The notes under the pieces were generated by a model. The model did no database searches. It saw only the letters and a program-made list of their open reading frames with translations, and was not told the origin of the DNA. A DNA stretch of 38,695 bases from CBDCYS01 sp965226245 (GTDB lineage: Bacteria > Acidobacteriota > Terriglobia > Bryobacterales > UBA6623), in the NCBI GenBank assembly GCA_965226245.1, contig CBDDCL010000006.1:1-38695 (forward strand), written 5' to 3'. Both the position numbers and the translations under genes were made by a program. Below are positions 31,494 to 38,695 of this stretch, in pieces; position 1 is the first letter of the stretch; each line of letters opens with the position of its first letter.

Positions 31494-31524
31494 GTCTCAA
31501 AAAAGGAGCGTTTGACGAGACGCC
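31491..31524. repeat. Inverted repeat GGCGTCTC / GAGACGCC
   Basis: Perfect eight-base arms (31491-31498 and 31517-31524) flank an 18-base centre. It lies between two gene fragments and just before the resolvase remnant. It may be a transposon end, part of a res site or a terminator. The rest of 31525-31653 shows no gene. Confidence 0.4.
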
Positions 31525-31653
31525 TTCCCGGGGAACGGTTTCGGGGCCGAAAACCCGACCCAAACCGTCCTGTTTTGCTGTCTCACAAAACTGTGTATCA
31601 TACCGCCATCTAGGGCAGTCAAGAAGACGGCTCGACGCCGTCCCCAAGGGTGC

Positions 31654-31866
31654 CTCATCAGCTACGCCCGGGTGAGCACGAGCGATCAGGATCTTACCTT
31701 ACAGATCGATGCTCTCAAGAAACACGGCTGCGGCAAGCATCACATCTTTGTCGACAAAGCTTCCGGGGCTCGCTCGAAGCGACCCGGCCTCGCTGCCTGC
31801 CTCGAAGAACTTCAGCGAGGCGACGTGTTGCTGGTGTTGCGGCTGGATCGGCTCGGTCGCTCCCTC
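31654..31866 (+). pseudogene. Serine resolvase N-terminal fragment
   Basis: LISYARVSTSDQDLTLQIDA, LKKHGCGKHHIFVDKASGAR, then RPGLAACLEELQRGDVLLVL and RLDRLGRSL give the catalytic domain of a Tn3-type resolvase, including the active Ser in RVSTSDQ and the YAR motif. The match ends abruptly after LGRSL, where ordinary resolvases continue. No start codon fits in frame. A C-terminal serine-recombinase piece lies at 37594-37732 on the opposite strand. Confidence 0.82.
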
Positions 31867-31978
31867 AACACTTTACCGCTGGATGGCCTCCCAACAGCAG
31901 CAAGCATCCACTCCGATCCGGGCTTAGCGTGTAACATCGCAGCATTTTGCCCGCTACCCTGGAAGGAGAGAACCAACC

Positions 31979-32083
31979 ATGACCGAGGTACCCAATCCCT
32001 ATCTATTCGCCACCAAGGAACTCGCTCAGGATGCGGCCCTTGCCTACATCAACAAACCGACCTACAGCGCCGCCGACCCCTCG
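31979..32083 (+). pseudogene. Start of a PD-(D/E)xK-type nuclease gene, truncated
   Basis: After a strong ribosome binding site (GGAAGGAG) the frame reads MTEVPNPYLFATKELAQDAA then LAYI and loses similarity. The NPYLFATKELAQDA-type opening is typical of small PD-(D/E)xK nucleases (PDDEXK_4-like) seen in defence contexts. The body of the gene is missing; unrelated sequence (32084-32251) follows, with a short frame ending DTNQLSSEFESASRTDPKID that looks like another gene's tail. Confidence 0.5.
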
Positions 32084-32251
32084 GGCTGTAGAGCAAGGCT
32101 CCGCACCGGGCCTTCAAGGAGAAAACCGCGGAGTATGCATGTGGGGCGCCCTGTCTGTTGGCAACAACCAGTTTGCTTGGGATACAAATCAACTTTCAAG
32201 TGAGTTCGAAAGCGCATCGCGAACGGACCCGAAAATTGATGAGTAAATACC

Positions 32252-35173
32252 GTGACATCAATAGCAAAAAAGCAGGCAACTTCAACTGAGCTTACAAGTG
32301 GGGCGGGATTCACCTACGAAGACACAGTGGTGGCCTACTATCTTGCCGCGCTTCTGCGCGAGGAGCACGCGGCGGGCCAGAGCGGAATCGTAACCAGTGT
32401 CGCCGTCCAGCAGGCGCAAGTTAACCCGATGGACGATGTCATAGTTGAGTTCAGCGAGGACGGTACCCGCCGCATGTTAAGCCTTCAGGTTAAGCGTCAG
32501 TTGCGGATTACCTCTGCGGCTTCGAACACCAACTTTCGCGAAATCATGGCCGCCGCGGTAGCGACCCGCCGTATGGCTGAATTTCAGGTCGACGCGGACG
32601 CCTACGGGTTCGCAGCTGAGAATGTGGCAGTCGAATCGTTACGCAGCCTCAAGCGCCTGATCGAGTGGGCTAAGAGCAGCCCAAATGACGGCAGCTTCAC
32701 GCTTCGATTCGAGAAAGGCGGTTCCGCTGCGGCGGCCGAGCGATCGCTTCGCCAAGAGCTCGCACCGCTGATCGACGCCCAATCGCCCGATGACGAGAGA
32801 AAATTCTATGCTCAGTTTATCGCGCTCAAATTCGATGGGTTGGTCGATGGTGGCATCATGCGAACGGAGGTCATCAATCGCCTGCAAGAGCTTATTGCTG
32901 TCAACGAAGCTGGCCAAGACCTTCTACTCTTCGACCGGCTGTGCCGGATTGCGCGTGATGGGGCTGCGTCCGGCCGCAAGTGGACGCGGCAGGCATTGCT
33001 GGCACAACTTCGCGGTGCCGTACGGCTCAAGGTCGCGCCGAATTGCCAGCAGGATATTGACCTCCTTCAGGTGCTCTCCGCTGATGGGCTTGCGGACGTC
33101 TCCGAAGAGATTGCCGGCATCCGTGTCGAACGGCCCATTCTGGAACAAAGCATCAGGGATCGTCTGACGCAGTACCGGCTCGTCAGTCTCAGCGGGCTTC
33201 CAGGATGTGGGAAGTCGGCGATGCTGAAGCGCATCGCAAGTGTTGATGCCACCAACGGGCCGATTCTGTTTCTGAAGTCCGACCGCCTTGAGGGAAGCGG
33301 CTGGCTAACCTTCGCAACTGCACTCGGCCTCAATCACCGCAGAATTGCGGACATTCTGGCCGAGATTGGCTGTGCTGGAACGCCGATTCTCTTCATCGAC
33401 GGGATCGATCGTGTTAGGCCGGATCAGAAGGGTATCATCATTGACATTCTGCGAGCAATTGAAGCCAACGATCAGCTTACTAATTGGAAGGTGTTGGCTA
33501 GTTCGCGCGATCAGGGGCTGGAGGCCTATCGCACGTGGTTTCCGCCGAGTTTCTACCGGAGAACGGGCATCGGCGATGTTTCGATCGGGGGGTTTTCGGA
33601 CGCGGAAGCCAAGGCTCTCGCTAAGGAAAAGCCAAACCTGAAGAGGCTGCTGTTTGGTCCTGCGGGCGTCAGAGAAATTGCCCGGCGACCGTTTTTTGCA
33701 GCAGTGCTCGCGCAAAACTTTCCTGACGATGACGCAATGCCGCAGACCGAAGTTGATCTCATTTCGGCCTGGTGGGCCCGCGCTGGTCACGACGCGCCCG
33801 AAGAGGCCGTGCCGCAGCGGCAACGCGCGCTGCTGGATTTGGCCGAAAAGGGCGTCAGCAATCTCGGCAAGAATATCCCAGCCACGATGCTCAAAGACCC
33901 TACCTTCTCTCAAGTCGCGGGACTTAAGGCCGATCTCCTCATTCACGATCATGATGGCGGGGCATCGTACTCCTTTACGCATGACATCTTTTTTGAGTGG
34001 GTGTTCTTCCGTCAACTCATTGAGCTTGGCGACGATTGGACGCGCGGTCTCATCAAAGCTGCCCAGCCGCCGCTGCTTGGCCGTGTGGTTGGACTGCTCG
34101 CGCAAAACGCGCTCGGCTCATCGGGCAAATGGTCGGCGGGCTACCGTGATCTGGAAAGGCAGCCGCTCCGACCGCAATGGCGGCGCGAATGGCTGACGGC
34201 TCCTCCCTTCACGCCCGCCTTCGCCCAGGGGCAGCAAGAGTTTCAAGCGCTTCTTGCCGAGAAGGACTACGCGCTCCTTGAGAAGCTGCTCGTGTGGTTT
34301 CAGGCCCAGCATACGATCCCTAACCCACATATTCTCCAGAATCCCACAACCGCCGTCGAGGGCGTCGACCGAGTCGGCATCGCGGACCTCCTTAGCTGGC
34401 CGTCCGATTTCGAGAGCTGGGGGCGCTTGTTGGACTGGCTGCTCCCGCTTGCTCCGAACCTTCCAGAGTGGGTGCTACCCAACGTCGTCGAGGTTTTCAG
34501 CGTCTGGCAGAACGCGCTCGCTGACATCAAGAACCCGCGCTCGGCGGCCATCATTGAGATATGCAGCAACTGGCTCATCGAGCTGGAAGGCGTCAAGTAT
34601 CTCGAGGATCCTACCTTTAATCACGGCCGGTGGAATGCGCTTGGCGGTGAGGCGCAGTCGAGCCTCGTAACCGCCCTTCGTATAACCATCATGCGCTCGG
34701 CGCGGACCTATCCTGGCCCCGTGCTTGCGCTCTTCGAACGCGCAGCTACGAACGAGCGCATGCGCGGTAAGGCCTACAGTGATCTGATGGGTTTTACGTC
34801 GACGATGGCGGATGTGTCTCCTGAGGCAGTGGTCGCTGTCTCGAAGGCAGAACTGATGGAAGAGCTGCCCCAAGACCGCTACGACCGCGAGAAACGCGGA
34901 CACCGGGAATACGCTGAGCGGCTTAAGCGCATTCGTGCCATCCCGGAAAATGAGCGGACAGAAGACCAGAAGCGCACGCTCCAGCATATGTATTTCCCGA
35001 TCGGGAGCAACAGCTATGATCTTGAGGACGTTGGAATTGACCGGCACCTCAACTATTACTATCCACCCTCGGCGCTGCATGAGCCGTTCGCCAGTCTCTT
35101 CGCGAAAAAGCCGGAGGCCGCGCTCAGTCTTGTGCGCGATCTAGCCAACCACGCAACGAAGGGTTGGCACTAG
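32252..35173 (+). CDS. Large nuclease-STAND NTPase, N-terminal part (stops at an amber codon)
   Basis: The 973-codon frame (GTG start, weak ribosome binding site) opens with SGAGFTYEDTVVAYYLAALL, like DUF4297/Cap4-type nucleases, and has a PD-(D/E)xK-like core: PMDDVIVEF (Asp61/62) and LSLQVKRQLRI (Gln79-x-Lys81). A STAND/AAA NTPase follows with Walker A SGLPGCGKS (314-322), Walker B ILFIDGIDRV (Asp383) and sensor VLASSRDQG (Arg419). A long helical region continues. The frame ends TKGWH-stop (TAG 35171-35173), and the next 798 codons are in the same frame, so the natural protein is about 1775 residues. Architecture and size resemble Avs (antiviral STAND) proteins, where phage-protein recognition by the C-terminus activates the nuclease. 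That role is inference. Confidence 0.8.
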   Translation: MTSIAKKQATSTELTSGAGFTYEDTVVAYYLAALLREEHAAGQSGIVTSVAVQQAQVNPMDDVIVEFSEDGTRRMLSLQVKRQLRITSAASNTNFREIMAAAVATRRMAEFQVDADAYGFAAENVAVESLRSLKRLIEWAKSSPNDGSFTLRFEKGGSAAAAERSLRQELAPLIDAQSPDDERKFYAQFIALKFDGLVDGGIMRTEVINRLQELIAVNEAGQDLLLFDRLCRIARDGAASGRKWTRQALLAQLRGAVRLKVAPNCQQDIDLLQVLSADGLADVSEEIAGIRVERPILEQSIRDRLTQYRLVSLSGLPGCGKSAMLKRIASVDATNGPILFLKSDRLEGSGWLTFATALGLNHRRIADILAEIGCAGTPILFIDGIDRVRPDQKGIIIDILRAIEANDQLTNWKVLASSRDQGLEAYRTWFPPSFYRRTGIGDVSIGGFSDAEAKALAKEKPNLKRLLFGPAGVREIARRPFFAAVLAQNFPDDDAMPQTEVDLISAWWARAGHDAPEEAVPQRQRALLDLAEKGVSNLGKNIPATMLKDPTFSQVAGLKADLLIHDHDGGASYSFTHDIFFEWVFFRQLIELGDDWTRGLIKAAQPPLLGRVVGLLAQNALGSSGKWSAGYRDLERQPLRPQWRREWLTAPPFTPAFAQGQQEFQALLAEKDYALLEKLLVWFQAQHTIPNPHILQNPTTAVEGVDRVGIADLLSWPSDFESWGRLLDWLLPLAPNLPEWVLPNVVEVFSVWQNALADIKNPRSAAIIEICSNWLIELEGVKYLEDPTFNHGRWNALGGEAQSSLVTALRITIMRSARTYPGPVLALFERAATNERMRGKAYSDLMGFTSTMADVSPEAVVAVSKAELMEELPQDRYDREKRGHREYAERLKRIRAIPENERTEDQKRTLQHMYFPIGSNSYDLEDVGIDRHLNYYYPPSALHEPFASLFAKKPEAALSLVRDLANHATKGWH

Positions 35174-35182
35174 GTCCAGCTC

Positions 35183-37579
35183 TTGAACCGCAAGCACATG
35201 GGCACGCCCCTCCCTGTCACCGTCGAATTTTCGTGGGGCAAGCAGCAGTTTTGGGGCGACTGGCACGTATATAGCTGGTTCATGGGTCAGCTCGCACCGC
35301 AGCCGCTGGAGTGCGCCTTTCTCAGTCTTAGCTATTGGGCGTTTAAGCAAATCGAAGGCGGCCGGCAGACCGATGAGGTCATCCGTTCGGTGGTTGAAGG
35401 GAACGAATGCTACGGTGTTCTAGGCTTGGCACTGGTCCTTGCGCTAGAGACCTATGACGTGTCGGAAGCGACATTTCCGATCGTGACCTGTCAGCGGCTT
35501 TGGGAGCATGACATCGCCCGGGTCGTTCAGGAGCCCACGCGCAACCTCGACTTGTTTGGCTTCGGGTTCCTTTCCCGCCTCACCGGCGCAAAGGCAAAGG
35601 CAAAGGATTTTTTGGACTCGCGACAGAGCCGCAAGCGGGAAGTTCGCGAACTCGCCATGCGGTTCGCATTGAGCAATGACGAAGGCTTGTGTGAGAGGTT
35701 CAAAGAAGCGCTTGCGCGTTTTCCTGACAATTTACCCTACGAAATTGAGGAATATCGCTGCAATCTCGCCGCTACGGCCTCCCTAAAGGAGAATGCGGAG
35801 CGTTGGGCCGGGCTCGGCGACATCAAAAATTATCACAAACATGCGACGGGCGCTGATGAAGTCCTGATCTCCTATGAACCGCCGAACCCGCTGACGCCGG
35901 CACAGGAAAAACGTTTCGCGGAGAACGCCACCTCGCTGCAAGAGTATAGAGTCATCGGGTGGGCGACAAAGTCGCTTGAGGCGAACAAGCTCGACGACGC
36001 CGTGAGCCTAGAAGACGCGATCGCGTTCGCCAGGAACCGGGACAATGCCACCATCCTTGTGGAGCGAAACGCCGCTGGAGAACACTTAGCGCAGACAACC
36101 ATCTCGGCCGTCGCTGCAGTTGTCATTCGCTTCAGGTCTGACGCCGGAGCGGATTACGATTGGGCATGGGACGTCATGGAGCGCGTTGCCGTCATGACTG
36201 AGCTGAAGGACACAATCCCAAGCTCGAAGATACACTGGCATCCCGCCAATTATCTAGTCGCCGCCTTGGTGCACGATCGCCGCTCATACGCGCCGCGTAA
36301 GGTTTCGGTGCGCCGGCTCTTTGAGCTTACGGCCCATCCGCTGGACGATGTGGCGAAATTCGCTTTCAGCGGTCTCTTCATGGATTCGGATGAGCATGTG
36401 CGATGGGTGGCGGCCCAGCTCGCCATGGATCTCTCGCTCTACTACCGGTTCGAGATTAATGCGACCGGCGATCGCGAGGACAAGATTGACAGGAGCGCGC
36501 GAAAGCAGAGTCTCGCCCGCGCACTTAAGCGCTTGGACCAAACGACTGCTTCGCCGCTAACTGACGTGCCGCCGGCCTGGGTAAAGGCGAAGCGCCCGCG
36601 ACGCTTCGGTCGCTCTGGAGAGGAAGGCGAATGGGAAGACGCCGATCCATTGTTCCACGCGCAGTTTGCAGCAAAGCTGTTTCCGCTGTTGCCCGTCGAA
36701 GCGTGGTGCCAGTCAGCCGTATACAAGCCAATGTTGGAGATCATGCTCAAGCAGCTTGTGTCGTGGACGGCGGAACGGCTCATGCCCTCGTGGCGAAGAG
36801 AAAGACAGTGGCAAGCATTAGATCGTAGCGCTACTGAGCTGATCGAATGGAATAGCGTCCTTGGCGATCTGCTTGCTCGAGCCGCGCCGTTCTTCGAGAC
36901 CGAGTTCGTACGTAAGGAGTTTCTGGCGTCCTTCCTTACCGATGATGGAAAAGGCTTAGCAGTCCTCGCGCAATTTGCCGACATGACGGTTGGGCGGCAG
37001 GTTCTCGATGCCCCGACGATCCCGGCGAACACCTTTGACTTGCTGAACGACTGCGTCGAGCGTGTCGTCCGCGATAGGGTTTTCGATCTGAACAGCTACC
37101 GTGCCGGTGAAGTGCATGGATACGATCTGCCCAAGCTGATCCAAGCGTTGCTCTTCGTGGCCGCTGAAAAGGAAGCGCCGGGAGCCGCGCGATTTGCCAA
37201 TGGCGAGTGGTCCCAGATCGGCATTGTCATGCCAATGGTGACCCAGCTGGTCACCGGAACCGGCTGGTCATCCTATGTGATGCATAAGTTCCTAACACTC
37301 TGCGAACGGGCGGGCAGCGCCTATCCGCTTGATGCGTTTGCCGTTCAGGCGAACGCTATTCTTGGCTCAATCGCCAATGCCAAGGGCAGTTGGGCTGGAA
37401 CAGTACTTCCCGCTCGCACTGCGGCAATGGTCCAAAGCCTTGCCGACGCCAACTTTCCGCTCCGCGCCGACCAGGCGCAGGAACTCCTCAAGGTGCTCGA
37501 TGCGCTAATTGAACTCGGCGACCGCCGCAGCGTTGCGTTGGAGCAAGCCGAAGCCTTTCGAGGGGTTCAACTGCAATGA
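35183..37579 (+). CDS. Large nuclease-STAND protein, C-terminal part (after the amber codon)
   Basis: The frame continues in register nine bases after the TAG, from TTG 35183 (or ATG 35198), with HMGTPLPVTVEFSWGKQQFW and WAFKQIEGGRQTDEVIRSVV. The 798 residues are mostly helical (WAFKQIEGG, RRLFELTAHPLDDVAKFAFS, QLVSWTAERLMPSWRRERQW), as expected for a ligand-sensing C-terminal domain. Codon use and composition match the upstream part. A weak AGGT lies before the TTG, so reinitiation as a separate subunit cannot be excluded, but a CAG-to-TAG change in one gene is simpler. No partner gene follows on this strand. Confidence 0.75.
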   Translation: MNRKHMGTPLPVTVEFSWGKQQFWGDWHVYSWFMGQLAPQPLECAFLSLSYWAFKQIEGGRQTDEVIRSVVEGNECYGVLGLALVLALETYDVSEATFPIVTCQRLWEHDIARVVQEPTRNLDLFGFGFLSRLTGAKAKAKDFLDSRQSRKREVRELAMRFALSNDEGLCERFKEALARFPDNLPYEIEEYRCNLAATASLKENAERWAGLGDIKNYHKHATGADEVLISYEPPNPLTPAQEKRFAENATSLQEYRVIGWATKSLEANKLDDAVSLEDAIAFARNRDNATILVERNAAGEHLAQTTISAVAAVVIRFRSDAGADYDWAWDVMERVAVMTELKDTIPSSKIHWHPANYLVAALVHDRRSYAPRKVSVRRLFELTAHPLDDVAKFAFSGLFMDSDEHVRWVAAQLAMDLSLYYRFEINATGDREDKIDRSARKQSLARALKRLDQTTASPLTDVPPAWVKAKRPRRFGRSGEEGEWEDADPLFHAQFAAKLFPLLPVEAWCQSAVYKPMLEIMLKQLVSWTAERLMPSWRRERQWQALDRSATELIEWNSVLGDLLARAAPFFETEFVRKEFLASFLTDDGKGLAVLAQFADMTVGRQVLDAPTIPANTFDLLNDCVERVVRDRVFDLNSYRAGEVHGYDLPKLIQALLFVAAEKEAPGAARFANGEWSQIGIVMPMVTQLVTGTGWSSYVMHKFLTLCERAGSAYPLDAFAVQANAILGSIANAKGSWAGTVLPARTAAMVQSLADANFPLRADQAQELLKVLDALIELGDRRSVALEQAEAFRGVQLQ

Positions 37580-37593
37580 CAAATGACAAAGGA

Positions 37594-37732
37594 GAGATAC
37601 GGTACGGTATACGGTTTTCCGTCCTTTCTTGCTTGCTCGATTCCCTCCTTCACGCGGTCTCGCAAAATATTCCGTTCGAACTAGGGTTCCACCCAGATTG
37701 CTGCAAAAATGTGTGTCCAGATAAGGCTGGCA
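37594..37732 (-). pseudogene. Serine recombinase fragment with in-frame stop
   Basis: The frame reads LIWTHIFAAIWVEP, a stop, then FERNILRDRVKEGIEQARKD and GKPYTVP. This matches the FHIFAAIAEFERNLIRERVKxGLxxAR stretch (long E-helix) of serine resolvases. It is short, carries a stop, and faces opposite to the N-terminal fragment at 31654. Together they bracket the STAND gene. Confidence 0.65.
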
Positions 37733-37735
37733 TGT

Positions 37736-38079
37736 TCAGCGGAAGATCGACCCACGGGGGTACGGTACCCACACCTGAATCATTCAGGCCCGGACCAATC
37801 GAAGCGGCCAAGCAGAGGATTTCGTCATCGAGAAGTCCGCCGGATATGGGTTAGATGAAATGTGCACCCAGGGCCTGAAGCGCTCAACATGGAAGCCGGC
37901 TACGTTGCGCGGCATTCCAACAAACGCGCCCTGGTCGCAAACCTGCGCCTACACATTTTCTCCTTGATCGCGAAGGGATTATTTCTCAGAACGTGGTGAA
38001 ATTCCGATATTCCTACAGTGACAGGACCGCTCGCCCGGCAGTCCCCGCCTGCCATGATCTGCCGGGCGTGAAAATGAAA
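37736..38079. other. Intergenic region, nothing recognised
   Basis: About 340 bases between the recombinase remnant and the small ORF at 38080. Short frames are present (for example KPATLRGIPTNAPWSQTCA on the plus strand) but none is convincing, and I see no repeat or promoter I can support. Confidence 0.4.
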
Positions 38080-38238
38080 TCATGCACAGCGCGCCTCCAT
38101 TTTCATGTCGGCCGCCTGGCGGTCCAAGGCATCGGCTTGCTCGTACAACTCGACGGCTTCATCGTAGGCAACCTCGACCGGTTCCGGCCCGGCAACCTGA
38201 ACATAAGCGATGAGCTATTGCTTTTCTCGCTGGGTCAT
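38080..38238 (-). pseudogene. Small ORF with an in-frame TAG
   Basis: From ATG 38238 the frame reads MTQREKQ, a TAG (38215-38217), then LIAYVQVAGPEPVEVAYDEA, VELYEQADALDRQAADMKME and ARCA. The part after the stop has clear protein character. Either translation starts after the stop at a non-standard codon, or the gene has an amber mutation. No family is recognised. Confidence 0.4.
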
Positions 38239-38331
38239 CCACGAGAAAGTCTCCGCGTCGTCCACCAAGCAATGCAAGCTTATGAGCGTAGCCCGCAAGC
38301 GCGGCGCGGCGGGCGCGGGAATCAGACGAGT

Positions 38332-38386
38332 CAACGCGAGTGACAGACGCCGCAGGCGACGGGACCGTTCTGGCGCTAGCGTTGCC
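38332..38386 (+). repeat. Copy 2 of the ~57-bp imperfect direct repeat
   Basis: CAACGCGAGTGACAGACGCC and following bases match 239-295 in the same orientation. The surrounding 38239-38565 region has no gene I can support. Confidence 0.7.
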
Positions 38387-38520
38387 CTGGGAAACGCGGA
38401 CCCGCCGGGACTACAGGAGCGGGCTGACGCCGAAAGCCCCAGAAGATACCGAACACCGCATTCCGGGCGGTTAGTTTGGTCAGCCGTGACGCTGTATTAG
38501 GAGCGAACCGGGAAGGCTCG

Positions 38521-38551
38521 GAGAGCGGCGAGGACCGGCCCCGCCGCTCTC
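38521..38551 (-). terminator. Hairpin after the edge gene
   Basis: GAGAGCGGC (38521-38529) and GCCGCTCTC (38543-38551) are perfect nine-base arms, 15 bases beyond the stop of the edge gene on the minus strand. There is no T tract. It may terminate that transcript. Confidence 0.45.
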
Positions 38552-38565
38552 TAAATCCGCGTCCC

Positions 38566-38695
38566 CTAGGACTCGGCCTGCTGCTCTTCTTCCAGCGGAA
38601 GCTCGAAGAGGCGCGTGTGGGCCTGATCGGCCACTTTGGCAAGCACCAACAAGTCGTTGCGCCCGAAGCTCTGTGTACTCTTCCATTCACCAGCC
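38566..38695 (-). CDS. Small conserved plasmid protein, C-terminal part (cut by window edge)
   Basis: Entering from the right edge the frame reads AGEWKSTQSFGRNDLLVLAK, VADQAHTRLFELPLEEEQQA, ES and TAG (38566-38568). EWKSTQSFGRNDLLVLAKVADQAHT is the standard C-terminal half of the family whose N-terminus is at 1-108. Joining the two pieces needs about eight missing bases (any number that is 2 modulo 3), which would supply the LYK-type residues usual at that position. Function is unknown. Confidence 0.8.
   Translation of the reverse strand, partial: AGEWKSTQSFGRNDLLVLAKVADQAHTRLFELPLEEEQQAES

Noticed and set aside
35171..38217. Use of TAG as a sense codon (two in-frame TAG in protein-like frames)
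   Set aside because: repA and the RHH gene end normally in TAG at conserved C-termini, so general recoding is unlikely; local mutation is simpler.
1..38695. CRISPR arrays, rRNA or tRNA genes
   Set aside because: No regularly spaced repeat set of CRISPR size and no recognisable tRNA or rRNA segments were seen; the regular repeats present are iterons or coding duplications.

Overview
The window looks like most or all of a GC-rich, proteobacterial-type plasmid. The evidence is a RepA-family initiator with an iteron/DnaA-box origin, a ParA plus ribbon-helix-helix partition pair, a toxin-antitoxin pair, a partial type IV secretion (T4SS) gene set and a dense accessory load. The two window edges carry the N-terminal and C-terminal parts of the same small gene in the same orientation, so the molecule is probably circular and cut inside that gene, with a few bases missing. 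I cannot name the host.

Layout. (1) 1-6459, minus strand: VirB8/TrbF-like protein, a 313-aa conserved protein, VirD4-like coupling protein, VirB11-like ATPase and a thermonuclease. virB11, and the N-terminus of virD4, carry one-base frameshifts, and no relaxase or full T4SS is present. (2) 6802-8050: repA and origin 1. (3) 8183-25023: an accessory block that starts with a tyrosine recombinase and is bounded by two similar palindromes (GATAA-N6-TTATC type). It holds a toxin-antitoxin pair, a fused ATPase-TOPRIM protein resembling merged PARIS (AriAB), a type I restriction-modification operon with a decayed Septu-like gene pair inside it, a CHAT protease fragment, an IS5-family element, a DUF2513 gene and a secreted HNH nuclease with a near-identical 678-bp tandem duplication. 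(4) 25270-27220: a degraded, inverted, diverged copy of the origin/repA/313-aa/noncoding region of parts 1 and 2, implying fusion of two related replicons. (5) 27287-28771: scraps of IS630 and of a Tn3-family miniature element with 38-bp ends. (6) 28843-31296: parA and its partner gene, a SprT-like metalloprotease and an MltR-like protein. (7) 31654-37732: a very large nuclease-STAND NTPase (candidate Avs-like defence protein) split by one in-frame amber codon and flanked by serine-recombinase remnants. (8) 37733-38695: small-gene remnants and the C-terminal part of the edge gene.

Working together: repA with origin 1 and parA/RHH maintain the molecule, and the toxin-antitoxin pair stabilises it. 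Most of the rest is anti-phage cargo in different states of decay. The most informative arrangement is the PARIS-like gene beside a complete type I R-M operon, since PARIS is known to respond to phage anti-restriction proteins. All functional names rest on reading motifs by eye; no database search was run.
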